From Planomicrobium sp. Y74 (lineage in GTDB: Bacteria; Bacillota; Bacilli; Bacillales_A; Planococcaceae), in contig NZ_RCWH01000001.1 in NCBI RefSeq assembly GCF_003668635.1, forward strand, positions 186,001 through 250,000: a stretch of 64,000 nt of DNA, written 5' to 3'. Within the stretch, counting starts at the first letter, position 1; every line of letters starts with the position of its first letter. Below, in pieces: positions 19,425 through 27,528 of the stretch. Below the pieces are notes generated by a model, which was not told the DNA's origin, searched no databases, and was given only the letters and a program-made list of their open reading frames with translations. Both the position numbers and the translations under genes were made by a program.

Positions 19425-19486
19425 TGTTCGCATTTTAAATTAATGTTTTGAAACCTCTATAATGACCATATCCTGTTTATGGAACG

Positions 19487-19520
19487 AAAAAACACGCAAA
19501 AATAAATTTTGCGCGTTTTT
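19487..19520 (-). terminator. cinA terminator
   Basis: Minus-strand stem ACGCGCAAAA/TTTTGCGTGT followed by TTTTTTCG. It begins directly after the cinA stop codon. Confidence 0.88.
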
Positions 19521-20756
19521 TCAACGGGAAAGTGTTCGTATCAGATAATGCAGCGCCAGTTTGACGGTGCGGATCCGGTTCGTATTTCGCATGCCGGATA
19601 ACTGAAGTCTATAGGCATCAATTCCCGAAAGGGAAGCAATGCCGATCCAGACAGTTCCTGCCGGCTGTCCGCCGTGTGCATCCGGCCCCGCTACCCCTGT
19701 CAACCCGATTCCGTAATCAGTGCCGAATTTCTTCCGGACATTATCTGCCATGGCCGAAGCGGTCTGTTCGCTGACGACTCCATAGGTTTTCAGAAGCCCG
19801 GCATCAATATCCAGCTGGCTGATTTTAATTTCTTCATTATACGCAATGACTCCACCAGCAAGAACAGCGCTGGCACCCGGAACAGAAGCCAATTCTGATT
19901 GAAACAGGCCAGCCGTGAGACTTTCTGCTGCAGAAATCGTCTTATTCTGCTCTTTCAGCAAATCGACTGCACGGGAAGTCAGCGAGTCATCATCATAGCC
20001 ATATAGATATTGACCGACAACTTCAAGGATTTCTTTCTTTGTCTCATTGATTAATTGCCAGGCTTCTTCTGCAGTATCCGTCTTCGCGGTAATCCGCAAT
20101 GTCACTTCGCTGGCAGAAGCCAGAGGTGCGATTGTCGGGTTCGTCTGTTTTTCAAGAATATGGTCAAGACGGTCTTCCAGTTCTGCTTCACCGATGCCGT
20201 AAAAACGAAGAACGTGGGAAATGATTACATTTTCCTTATTGAGCATACGGATCAGCTTTGGCTTAGCCTCAAACTGGAACATTGGCTCAATTTCATGGGG
20301 CGGCCCGGGCAAAAGTATATAAACTCTGCCTTCGTGCTTATAAAGCATACCGGGAGCCATGCCATTTTCGTTTACCAGCACTTCGCTGCCTTTCAGGATT
20401 AAAGCCTGCTTTTTATTGTTTTCAGTCATTGGCCGTTTAGCACGTTCGAAATAGGCTTCTATCGATTCCATCGCCAGTACGTCCATTTCGAGGGTAGTGC
20501 CCAGATGTCTTGCAATCGTCTCTTTAGTCAAATCATCTTTTGTCGGGCCCAATCCACCTGAAAAAATAATCAAGTCCGCCCGGCTTTCTGCAATCCGGAT
20601 TGCCTGTTCAAGACGGTCGGGATTGTCACCGACTACTGTATGGTAATAAACATTAATGCCGATCTCAGCCAAATGACCAGACACAAAGCGGGCATTCGTA
20701 TTGGTGATTTGTCCGAGCAGCAGTTCCGAGCCTACTGCAATAATTTCTGCGTTCAT
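19521..20756 (-). CDS. cinA: CinA-family competence/damage-inducible protein
   Basis: A 411-residue two-domain protein: an N-terminal MoaB/COG1058 domain (MNAEIIAVGSELLLGQ, FSGGLGPTKDD) and a C-terminal CinA domain (ISAAESLTAGLFQSEL, GLTGVAGPDAHGGQPAGTVWIG). The C-terminal domain in other bacteria deamidates nicotinamide mononucleotide; the N-terminal part acts as an ADP-ribose pyrophosphatase in some. In naturally competent bacteria it is often co-regulated with recA. ATG with AAAGGAGC. It lies between pgsA and recA as in Bacillus, but ends in its own terminator, so recA is not simply in its operon. Confidence 0.95.
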   Translation of the reverse strand: MNAEIIAVGSELLLGQITNTNARFVSGHLAEIGINVYYHTVVGDNPDRLEQAIRIAESRADLIIFSGGLGPTKDDLTKETIARHLGTTLEMDVLAMESIEAYFERAKRPMTENNKKQALILKGSEVLVNENGMAPGMLYKHEGRVYILLPGPPHEIEPMFQFEAKPKLIRMLNKENVIISHVLRFYGIGEAELEDRLDHILEKQTNPTIAPLASASEVTLRITAKTDTAEEAWQLINETKKEILEVVGQYLYGYDDDSLTSRAVDLLKEQNKTISAAESLTAGLFQSELASVPGASAVLAGGVIAYNEEIKISQLDIDAGLLKTYGVVSEQTASAMADNVRKKFGTDYGIGLTGVAGPDAHGGQPAGTVWIGIASLSGIDAYRLQLSGMRNTNRIRTVKLALHYLIRTLSR

Positions 20757-20804
20757 CCAGGCAAGCTCCTTTCAGTTAGTAATGCGGAAATAAAATCTTC
20801 AAAA

Positions 20805-21383
20805 TTATTTAGAAGCAAGCAAGGCTTTCCGGTTTGCGTAGAAATAATCCCAACCGGACCAAACCGTAAAGATCAGAGCGATGTAAAGCATGATCAGCCC
20901 GAAAGGCAATCCGATCAGCGCGAAAATCATATCATATAGAAGCAAGGCCGATATTGCCAGAATCTGGGCAGTTGTCTTGATCTTGCCAAGGCCTCCAGCC
21001 GCCACCACTTCCCCTTCGCCTGCCAGCACAAGGCGAAGGCCGGTTACTGCAAATTCACGGCTGATGATGATGATAACGATCCAGGACGGTGCAAATCCAA
21101 GTTCCACGAGGATTATCAAGGCTGCTGAAACCAGTAATTTATCAGCAAGTGGATCAAGGAATTTTCCGAAAGTCGTTACAAGATTATACTTGCGGGCATA
21201 AAAACCATCCACCCAATCCGTCAGTGATGCAAAAATGAAAATCAAACCGCCGATGAAATGGCTGATGGGCAAAGTCGCTCCGAATAAAGTCATTTCCCCC
21301 CAGCCGAAGTCAATCAGCATGAAAATCATGAAAACCGGTATTAAAAGAATGCGTGAAACTGTAATTTTATTTGGTATATTCAT
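20805..21383 (-). CDS. pgsA: phosphatidylglycerophosphate synthase
   Basis: Transfers the phosphatidyl group of CDP-diacylglycerol to glycerol-3-phosphate, the committed step to phosphatidylglycerol. The 192-residue membrane protein has several hydrophobic helices and the complete CDP-alcohol phosphotransferase motif: D56 and D59 in DWVDG, A63-R64, G73, D77 and D81. Its substrate CDP-diacylglycerol comes from CdsA, and glycerol-3-phosphate from GlpK, both encoded in this window. It follows rodZ with a hairpin in between. Confidence 0.95.
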   Translation of the reverse strand: MNIPNKITVSRILLIPVFMIFMLIDFGWGEMTLFGATLPISHFIGGLIFIFASLTDWVDGFYARKYNLVTTFGKFLDPLADKLLVSAALIILVELGFAPSWIVIIIISREFAVTGLRLVLAGEGEVVAAGGLGKIKTTAQILAISALLLYDMIFALIGLPFGLIMLYIALIFTVWSGWDYFYANRKALLASK

Positions 21384-21408
21384 TTTGCTTCCCCTTCCAT
21401 ACTTTCAA

Positions 21409-21437
21409 GAAAAATAGCCATCTGTTTAGATGGCTAT
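21409..21437 (-). terminator. terminator overlapping the rodZ stop codon
   Basis: Minus-strand stem ATAGCCATC/GATGGCTAT with a six-base loop then TTTTTC. The TAG stop of rodZ is part of the stem. pgsA starts 25 bases beyond it, so pgsA needs readthrough or an unseen promoter. Confidence 0.82.
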
Positions 21438-22306
21438 TCAGCGTCTGTAAATTCAATGACAATGTTCTGTGTTGTCAGATCCTGCTCATACTCGATCGGC
21501 TCGCCGTTCAACGTTAGATCCACATTCGGTGCTGCACCGAGGCGAAGCCTTACTAGGGATACTTCCGACAAATCCAGAGTTTCACTTTGTCCAGCCTGCA
21601 TTGTTGCAGCTTCTATAAGATTTTCACCATTTTCATCAGTGGCACCTACCCAGGAAGGACCGGTTACTTCAATTAGCAGTTCCCGTTCAGCAGGGCCTGT
21701 CCATTGATAAGTAGTTGTCTGGCCATCTGTTCCGGCAACAGAAATTTCGGTTTCCGGTTCAGCAGGTTCCTCTTCTTCCGGCTGTTCTTCTGCTTCTTCT
21801 TCTGCAGGTTCTTCCTCAGATGCTGGAGGGGTGTTTTCAGAAGGGGCTTCGTATTGCACACCGTCGTCGTTTTCTGTCACTTCGTCCGTTGGATCATTCT
21901 CTCCCAGCATGTTAAAGAAGAACCACATTACCGCAACTATCACTACTATGAATAAAGCGACAATCACCATCGGCATTTTTTCGTTGATTCTGCTGGAAGA
22001 CGATTTAGACATCGCTTGCCTGCGTGACCGCACCGGGGCAGCCATCGGTTTGCTAACCTGTTCTTTTGTTGTTTCCGGCATTTCAGCTTTGTGCTGTTCA
22101 AGCAGTTCATCTGCATTCAGCCCAACTGCATCTGCGTATTGTTTTATAAAAGCACGAACGTAGAATTGTCCGGGCATCATGCTGTAATTGCCTTCTTCAA
22201 TTCCCGCCAAATAACGTTTCTGTATCTTGGTTACATCCTGCAAATCTTCCAGGCTGTAACCTTTTGCGATTCTCGCCTCTTTCAGGCGAGTACCCATTTC
22301 ATTCAA
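21434..22306 (-). CDS. rodZ: cell-shape protein RodZ (YmfM)
   Basis: Bitopic membrane protein linking the MreB cytoskeleton to wall synthesis. About 290 residues: an N-terminal Xre-like helix-turn-helix (MGTRLKEARIAKGYSLEDLQ to about residue 70), a basic serine-rich patch, one transmembrane helix (PMVIVALFIVVIVAVMWFFF, about 110-130), a very acidic proline/glutamate linker (EEEPAEEEAEEQPEEEEP), and an extracellular beta domain (DUF4115). The start is not certain: TTG at 22306 is best spaced from AGGTGA; GTG at 22315 and ATG at 22297 are alternatives. Confidence 0.9.
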   Translation of the reverse strand: MNEMGTRLKEARIAKGYSLEDLQDVTKIQKRYLAGIEEGNYSMMPGQFYVRAFIKQYADAVGLNADELLEQHKAEMPETTKEQVSKPMAAPVRSRRQAMSKSSSSRINEKMPMVIVALFIVVIVAVMWFFFNMLGENDPTDEVTENDDGVQYEAPSENTPPASEEEPAEEEAEEQPEEEEPAEPETEISVAGTDGQTTTYQWTGPAERELLIEVTGPSWVGATDENGENLIEAATMQAGQSETLDLSEVSLVRLRLGAAPNVDLTLNGEPIEYEQDLTTQNIVIEFTDAE

Positions 22307-22323
22307 CACGATCACCTGCCTGC

Positions 22324-23127
22324 CTAAAAATTAAATCCTCCGCCAAACATGTCGTCCACTTGGCTTTTATCATTCACAAAATTGTTTTTTTCCATCACTT
22401 CATAAGTGATTTCCTCATCTGGATGATGGCGCAATTCGATAATGTAATCAAAATCTTCGATGCTGTACTCGGATTGCTGGATAAACATATCGGGATGTTC
22501 CACGACTTTTATGGTCGGCATGCGCATCATTTCACGAACAAGCTGCATATGCCGTTCATCATGGGCGCGGCGTGTGACGATGCCATCCAATATAAATATG
22601 TTATTTTCATTAAATTCATCGCCCATAAGCTGATTTCTGACAGTCTGCTTAATCATTGTGGATGACAGGAAAATCCATTTTTTATTGGCACTGACGCTTG
22701 CCGCGACAATGGACTCAGTTTTTCCTACCCGCGGCATACCGCGCAAACCGACAAGTTTATGGCCTTCCTGCTTGAAAATCTCTGCCATGAAATCGACCAG
22801 CAGGCCAAGTTCATCTCTTACAAAACGGAAGGTCTTCCGGTCATCCGCATCACGCTGGATATAACGGCCATGCCGAACCGCCAGTATATCACGCAGTTTG
22901 GGTTCTCGGAATTTGGTTACCGCAATCGTTTCAATCGTGGAAACGATTTGTTCGAAACGTTCAAGCTGCACATCGTGCTCAGCACGCAGCAGCATGCCGC
23001 GCCGTCCCTGATCGACACCATTAATGGTGACGATGTTGACGCGCAGCATCCCAAGAAGCGAAGCTATATCTCCCAGCAAACCCGGACGGTTCACTTGAAT
23101 TTCGTATTCAAAATACCATTCTCTCAT
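22324..23127 (-). CDS. ymfK: YmfK-family protein (DUF3388): ACT domain plus P-loop
   Basis: A conserved 267-residue protein of unknown function. The N-terminus (about 8-75) looks like an ACT ligand-binding domain (NRPGLLGDIASLLGMLRVNI). The second half begins with a Walker A-like GMPRVGKT (130-137) and hydrophobic strands typical of a P-loop NTPase (KWIFLSS, IFILDG). The pairing suggests a small-molecule-sensing nucleotide-binding protein, which is inference. In B. subtilis ymfJ separates it from ymfI; here ymfJ is missing and a 110-base gap remains. ATG with GAAAGGTCGG upstream. Confidence 0.8.
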   Translation of the reverse strand: MREWYFEYEIQVNRPGLLGDIASLLGMLRVNIVTINGVDQGRRGMLLRAEHDVQLERFEQIVSTIETIAVTKFREPKLRDILAVRHGRYIQRDADDRKTFRFVRDELGLLVDFMAEIFKQEGHKLVGLRGMPRVGKTESIVAASVSANKKWIFLSSTMIKQTVRNQLMGDEFNENNIFILDGIVTRRAHDERHMQLVREMMRMPTIKVVEHPDMFIQQSEYSIEDFDYIIELRHHPDEEITYEVMEKNNFVNDKSQVDDMFGGGFNF

Positions 23128-23237
23128 TGAGCGTCCGACCTTTCGGCGTCAGTTTTTTAGTAATTTCCTATTCTCTTATAATAGCTGATTTAGTGCCGCA
23201 AGAAAAGGGTTCATCAAAAGAATAAGCATTAAGCCTG

Positions 23238-23957
23238 CTACATATGCCAGCCGCCATTGACGCGCAATGTCTGACCGGTTATATAATCGGCTTTGCCGCT
23301 GACCAGAAATTGCACGGCATCAGCCACATCCTGAGGTTTGCCGAAGCCAAGTGGAATGTCTTCGCGCAGCGATTCCAGTTCATCTGGAGAGAATCCACTG
23401 TTCATTTTGGTCATGATAAACCCGGGTGCAACGGCGTTGACCCGGGTCCCAGAATAGGCCATTTCTTTCGCATAGGCTTTGACAAAAGCCAGTTGTGCGC
23501 CTTTAACTGCAGAATAGGCAGTTTCCATGGATGCGCCTGTCTCTCCCCAAATGGAAGAAATGAAAACAATATAGGAACTGGAATGCTGTTGAAATTTTGG
23601 CGCTAACTGCCGAATGGCTGAAAGCGGATTTTTGACATGTACCATCCAGAGTTTTTCCATTTCATCATCACTCGTGTCCGTAAGCATTTTCACCAATGCA
23701 TGTCCGCTCGCCACGACTACACAGGAAACGCCATAAATCTGGTCTGCCAATCGATCAGCTGCGCCTGGCACGGCAAAGTCAGCATGAACTTCAATGAAAT
23801 CAAGATGCGGATAGGCATCTCTCAGGTGAGAAGCCAATTCAGTCGGCCGTGCCGTATTCCAGTGCAGATAAAGAGACCAGCCGGAAGCAGCCAGTGTCCG
23901 TGAAATGCTTTCACCCAGTTCTCCGGAAGCCCCCATTACAAGGGCAAATTTCTTCAC
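23238..23957 (-). CDS. ymfI: short-chain dehydrogenase/reductase YmfI
   Basis: A 239-residue classical SDR with the cofactor motif GASGELG (9-15), the catalytic serine in FISSIWGE, and YSAVK (Y148, K152). The C-terminal ADYITGQTLRVNGGWHM resembles FabG/3-oxoacyl-ACP reductases, but the substrate is unknown. The GTG start at 23957 overlaps the stop of ymfH as GTGA, so the two are translationally coupled. Order ymfF-ymfH-ymfI is conserved in Bacillales. Confidence 0.88.
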   Translation of the reverse strand: MKKFALVMGASGELGESISRTLAASGWSLYLHWNTARPTELASHLRDAYPHLDFIEVHADFAVPGAADRLADQIYGVSCVVVASGHALVKMLTDTSDDEMEKLWMVHVKNPLSAIRQLAPKFQQHSSSYIVFISSIWGETGASMETAYSAVKGAQLAFVKAYAKEMAYSGTRVNAVAPGFIMTKMNSGFSPDELESLREDIPLGFGKPQDVADAVQFLVSGKADYITGQTLRVNGGWHM

Positions 23958-25258
23958 TGCACTTCCTTCTTTTCAGGAGGCAGTATTGAGAACATGGATT
24001 GCTGGCTTTCCGCACTGACTAGTGAAAATGCTTTTTGCAGATCAGCTACTTCAATTTGTTCAAGAGTCGGAACAACATCAAAAAGATTCATGCCATTGAA
24101 TGTGTAGCGTGTAAACTGATTGGCGATATACTCAGGCGAATTCAGTGCCCGCAGGAAAAATCCGATTTTCTTGCGGCGCATGCGGTCAAGATCCGCCTGG
24201 CCAAATGGCCATTTTTCAACAGCATTTGCGATTGTGTGTTTTATTTCAGCGGCAAGCGTTTCAGGTTCGGCGGTATCCGACCCGATGATGGCATAGCCGA
24301 AGCCATTTTCCAGGGAATAATCGAACGAATAGGATTCATCGATCCAGTTCTTTTCGTATGCATGATGATAGAAATCTGAAGTGCGGCCAAACAGCAACTC
24401 AAAAGCCAGCTCCGCTGCAAGTTCATGCTTCAGCATTTCTTCGCCCTGCAAGTCCATTTTCTCCGGTTTGATGCCGACGAAAACTTTCGGCTTTTGCACA
24501 CTCATATTCAAAACGCGTTCCTTGATCGCCACTTCTAATGGCTCTTCAGGGAAAATCCGTTCGATTTCCTCTACATCTTCAAACGTTTTCCGATCCTGGT
24601 TTTCTTTGACCAGCTTCATCATCCCTTCAGGGTCAACTGCTCCGACTACAAATAACACCATATTAGACGGGTGGTAAAACGTATTGTAGCAAGTATATAA
24701 ATGCTCGGCTGTTATATCCTGAATCGAATCCACTGTTCCGGCAATATCGATATTAACAGGGTGGTTCTTGTACATGTTTTCAATGATGCCGAAGTATAAA
24801 CGCCAATCCGGCTGGTCATCGTACATAGTAATTTCCTGAGCGATGATGCCTTTTTCTTTTTCCACCGTTTGTTCAGTGAAATAAGGTTCCTGTACAAAAT
24901 CCAGCAACGTTTCGATGTTTTCATTTACTTGGCCGGTCGCTGAAAATAGATAAGCTGTCCGTGTAAACGAGGTATAAGCATTTGCTGAAGCCCCCTGTTT
25001 GCTGAACTGCTGGAAAATGTCCCCTTCTTCTTTTTCAAACATTTTATGTTCCAGGAAATGGGCGATGCCATCCGGTACTTTAATCGCTTCTTTTTCGCCG
25101 CGCGGAACAAAATGATTGTCAATCGAACCGTATTTAGTGGTGAATGTGGCAAATGTCTTTGAAAATCCTTTTTTCGGCAGAATGAAGACTTCCAATCCAT
25201 TTTCCAGTTTTTCATGGTATAAGGTTTCGTCCAATTGTTCAAATTCCACTTTATGCAT
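23954..25258 (-). CDS. ymfH: M16-family zinc peptidase YmfH (catalytic partner)
   Basis: A 434-residue M16 (pitrilysin/insulinase-type) peptidase. The inverted zinc motif HFLEH is at 67-71 and the third ligand lies in the EKGIIAQEI segment, so it should be active. It is paired with the adjacent ymfF, which lacks this motif; active/inactive M16 pairs commonly form heterodimers. The native substrate is unknown; related pairs process peptides. The ATG at 25258 overlaps the ymfF stop (ATGCATAA) and is spaced from AAAGGAAAG; a GTG at 25267 is an alternative. Confidence 0.9.
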   Translation of the reverse strand: MHKVEFEQLDETLYHEKLENGLEVFILPKKGFSKTFATFTTKYGSIDNHFVPRGEKEAIKVPDGIAHFLEHKMFEKEEGDIFQQFSKQGASANAYTSFTRTAYLFSATGQVNENIETLLDFVQEPYFTEQTVEKEKGIIAQEITMYDDQPDWRLYFGIIENMYKNHPVNIDIAGTVDSIQDITAEHLYTCYNTFYHPSNMVLFVVGAVDPEGMMKLVKENQDRKTFEDVEEIERIFPEEPLEVAIKERVLNMSVQKPKVFVGIKPEKMDLQGEEMLKHELAAELAFELLFGRTSDFYHHAYEKNWIDESYSFDYSLENGFGYAIIGSDTAEPETLAAEIKHTIANAVEKWPFGQADLDRMRRKKIGFFLRALNSPEYIANQFTRYTFNGMNLFDVVPTLEQIEVADLQKAFSLVSAESQQSMFSILPPEKKEVQ

Positions 25259-26525
25259 CAATTTCACTTTCCTTTCCTGATAGGAAATAAGTCATTTCCA
25301 GGCTCAGTTGTTTAGCTGCATCAGCTATGTCTTCCTTAGTAACTTTATTCCATCGGCTGATCAGGTAATCAGGTTCGAAGTCCTCTGTCAACTCCATATA
25401 TTGATCATAAATATCAATCTGGCCGCGCGCGGAATCAAGCGCTTCGGTCAATTGGTTGGTTAGAAGCGCCTTTGTCTGTCCAAACTCGACATCCGTTATA
25501 TTTCCTTTTTTAACTTCTTCAAGCTGCTCAAGAATAAGCTTAACTGCTTTTTCCTCAAGTTTGCCATCTATTCCGGCCAGGACGAACATTAAACCGAATT
25601 GGGATGAATAGGAACTTGAGACGTAATAAGCCATGCTCTCTTTTTCACGGATATTTACGAAAAGTTTCGAATGTGCATAGCCGCCAAAAACGCCATTCAG
25701 CAATTGCATAACCGGGAATTTTTCATCACGGAATGTGACAGGGCTGAAGAAAGCCATATGCAGTTTCCCCTGTTTCATATCTTCGAACTCGGCAACTCGT
25801 GGCTGCGACGGTTTTTTAAGTTCCATTGAAGGTACTGCCACCGGTTTTTCACGATCAGTAAAGTGGAAATAATCACGGATATAATCCGCAATCAATTCCG
25901 GTTTTACATCGCCTACCGCATAGATTTCCACCTCATTGGATTCAATCATCGTGCGGTATTCTTCCATCAGTTTTTCATTTGTAATCTTTTCAACTTCTTC
26001 AATTGAACCGTTTGCAGGGATGGAAGCAGGGTGTTCCGGCAAAGCCAGGTCCACCATCCGCTGTTGGGCATAACGGGTCTTGTCATCAAAAATCGATTCA
26101 ATTCTTTCCTTGACCGCATTTTTTTCGCGCAGGAAAACCGACTCCTTGAATAGGCCATGTTCCGTATTTGGCTTGAACAGCACAAGATACATCAGATTGA
26201 GAACTTTTTCGAGAACGCCTTCTTCTGATAAATATTGATCGTTAACTGTTTCAACATTCAAACTTACGATATGTTCATTGCCGCGTTTGGAAGAATCCAT
26301 ATATAAAGACGTGCCATAAAGATCGTCCAGCACCATCCGAAGTGCTGTGTGAGATGGATAAACTTCATTGCTGTGCTGCAGAACATTCGCCAGAATAGAC
26401 CGGGCAGAAGCTTTCTCTTTTGATAATTTATCTTTAAACTTTATAGAAATATTAATGGTTTTGAATTGTGTTGTTTCATTGACGTGGACATTCACGCCTT
26501 TCGCGAGCCTGATAGTTTCAAACAT
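25251..26525 (-). CDS. ymfF: M16-family protein YmfF (non-catalytic partner)
   Basis: A 424-residue protein with the two-domain M16 fold (LLNGVFGGYAHSKLFVNIREKESMAYYVSSSYSS is typical of the second half) but with no HxxEH zinc motif where it should be, in the NVLQHSNEVYPSHTAL region. It therefore is likely the structural, substrate-holding half of a YmfF-YmfH pair. ATG at 26525 spaced from GAGGGG; the longer frame has no better site. It begins a short operon ymfF-ymfH-ymfI whose promoter abuts repeat family A. Confidence 0.88.
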   Translation of the reverse strand: MFETIRLAKGVNVHVNETTQFKTINISIKFKDKLSKEKASARSILANVLQHSNEVYPSHTALRMVLDDLYGTSLYMDSSKRGNEHIVSLNVETVNDQYLSEEGVLEKVLNLMYLVLFKPNTEHGLFKESVFLREKNAVKERIESIFDDKTRYAQQRMVDLALPEHPASIPANGSIEEVEKITNEKLMEEYRTMIESNEVEIYAVGDVKPELIADYIRDYFHFTDREKPVAVPSMELKKPSQPRVAEFEDMKQGKLHMAFFSPVTFRDEKFPVMQLLNGVFGGYAHSKLFVNIREKESMAYYVSSSYSSQFGLMFVLAGIDGKLEEKAVKLILEQLEEVKKGNITDVEFGQTKALLTNQLTEALDSARGQIDIYDQYMELTEDFEPDYLISRWNKVTKEDIADAAKQLSLEMTYFLSGKESEIDA

Positions 26526-26556
26526 TAATGAATCCCCTCTCATCGTTCATTCTTTA

Positions 26557-26586
26557 ACTATACCGAACCTTTTCCTTTAAATGCAA
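26557..26586 (-). promoter_or_regulatory. candidate ymfF promoter at repeat boundary
   Basis: Minus-strand TTGCAT (26581-26586), 18-base spacer, TATAGT (26557-26562). The -35 lies only four bases from the end of a family A repeat, so the repeat forms its upstream flank. Confidence 0.55.
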
Positions 26587-26590
26587 ATAA

Positions 26591-26709
26591 AGAAAAGCGT
26601 AAACGGCCGTTCAGCTCCGTTAGGCTTAAGATGAACTTCCGAAGCGGCGCTTTCTGCCGCACAGGAAGGGCAGCTTAAGACCGAGGAGTTGGCCGTTGGA
26701 GTCTGGACA
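26591..26709 (-). repeat. family A interspersed repeat, complete unit
   Basis: Read on the minus strand it starts TGTCCAGACTCCAACGGCC and ends GCCGTTTACGCTTTTCT. Inverted ends (AGCTCC...GGAGTT, CTTAAG at both inner borders) and an inner stem GCGGC/GCCGC give a hairpin. Confidence 0.78.
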
Positions 26710-26710
26710 A

Positions 26711-26834
26711 TAAGAAAAGCGGAAGCGCACGTCCAGATTCGACGGGCATAAGACGATCTGGCGAAGTGGCGAAATTTTGCCACGCAGCCAGAGTGGCTTA
26801 TGACACTCGAATCTGTGCGCTGGAGTCTGGACAA
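26711..26834 (-). repeat. family A interspersed repeat, complete unit
   Basis: In tandem with the previous unit. Minus-strand ends are TGTCCAGACTCCAGCGCAC and GTGCGCTTCCGCTTTTCTT. The centre holds GTGGCG/TGCCAC around AAATTT. A few bases of a third copy (AAGAAAAGCGACA, ending 26848) follow. Confidence 0.8.
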
Positions 26835-26871
26835 TAAGAAAAGCGACAAAGACTTTTGGTATCAATAAGAA

Positions 26872-26902
26872 AAAAAGAGCCGTCGCAATGACGGCTCTTT
26901 GA
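26872..26902 (-). terminator. duplicate copy of the nupQ terminator
   Basis: A 31-base sequence containing GAGCCGTC/GACGGCTC with a T-run, identical to the one directly behind nupQ at 27489-27519. The two copies lie as direct repeats about 590 bases apart and bracket a block of family B/C repeats. Confidence 0.85.
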
Positions 26903-26931
26903 TATCTTGGTGAGAAAGAAAGCTAGGAAAC

Positions 26932-27065
26932 CGATATTCTGCAAAACAGCTCCGCTTTCCTGGTGGCTTGCGCTGAGCTAACTCGGGCTCGTTCCACTTC
27001 GCCCGAGTGGATCTCAGCAATTCGCTTGGTCACCTGGGAGTCTTCGCTGTTTTGCTTCATATCTC
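26932..27065 (-). repeat. family B interspersed repeat, copy B1
   Basis: On the minus strand it reads AGATATGAAGCAAAACAGCG at one end and AGCTGTTTTGCAGAATATCG at the other, so GCAAAACAGC/GCTGTTTTGC are terminal inverted repeats. The centre has TGAGATCCACTCGGGCGAAG and CCGAGTTAGCTCAG, near-identical to copy B3 at 44.7 kb. No coding potential. Confidence 0.8.
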
Positions 27066-27180
27066 AGAAACGCTTTCTATTAAGTAGCAATTTATACAAT
27101 TCATTTAGAAGTGGGAAAGCCGACAAACAGATTCTGCACCACATCAAAATGAAGCGGCAGGCGGCGAAGAGCAAAGATAT

Positions 27181-27480
27181 GCTCCTGCATCGCTGCGCTG
27201 CTTCGTCGCAAAGACTTGTCCTCGCCAGCTTCGGCCAATGTCTTTCCTGCTGGATTCAGAGCGGGTCCTGAGACCCCGCAGGGAAGGTTTGACCGAACAG
27301 CATACGGGCGAACCTTTGCGACGAAGCGCTCGCGCTGCAACGGTTTTTCATGTCTCGAAGCTAGCGCAGCGATGCAGAGACATGAGCATCGGTTTTCGTA
27401 GCGACTGAGGAGGCTCAGGCAGCTCCCAGCGGAACGCGTCCGCCTAGAGCGCAGTGACTGAAGAAATCAACAGTTTCTCG
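27181..27480. repeat. family C mosaic repeat with long inverted arms
   Basis: Contains CTTCGTCGCAAAG (27201-27213) and its perfect inverse CTTTGCGACGAAG (27314-27326), modules GCTCCTGCATCGCTGCGC and AGCGCAGCGATGCA, a GGGTCCTGAGACCCCGCAGG hairpin (27263-27282), and at 27400-27460 a segment (GACTGAGGAGGCTCAGGC...GTCCGCCTAGAGCG) like a high-copy intergenic repeat I recall from Bacillus and relatives. The C modules also occur inside copy B3. Confidence 0.7.
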
Positions 27481-27485
27481 ACAGC

Positions 27486-27519
27486 CTGAAAAAGAGCCGT
27501 CGCAATGACGGCTCTTTGA
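27486..27519 (-). terminator. nupQ terminator
   Basis: Minus-strand AAAGAGCCGTC/GACGGCTCTTTTT with a five-base loop, 10 bases behind the nupQ stop. It is one of two identical 31-base copies. Confidence 0.92.
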
Positions 27520-27528
27520 ACTGCAAGA

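Larger units (their letters stand above)
26587..27528. other. 940-base intergenic repeat cluster without genes
   Basis: Between ymfF and nupQ there is no plausible gene. The region is filled, in order, by two family A units, a terminator copy, one B unit, an unclassified stretch (27066-27180), a C mosaic and the second terminator copy. Short open frames inside it show no protein-like composition. Confidence 0.8.

Noticed and set aside
23128..23237. Remnant of ymfJ (DUF3243) between ymfI and ymfK
   Set aside because: The 110-base gap is too short and no reading frame with the family motifs is visible; the gene is absent, not truncated.
27156..27365. Possible CRISPR-like or small RNA array in the C repeat
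   Set aside because: Modules are inverted arms of hairpins, not evenly spaced direct repeats with unique spacers; no cas genes.
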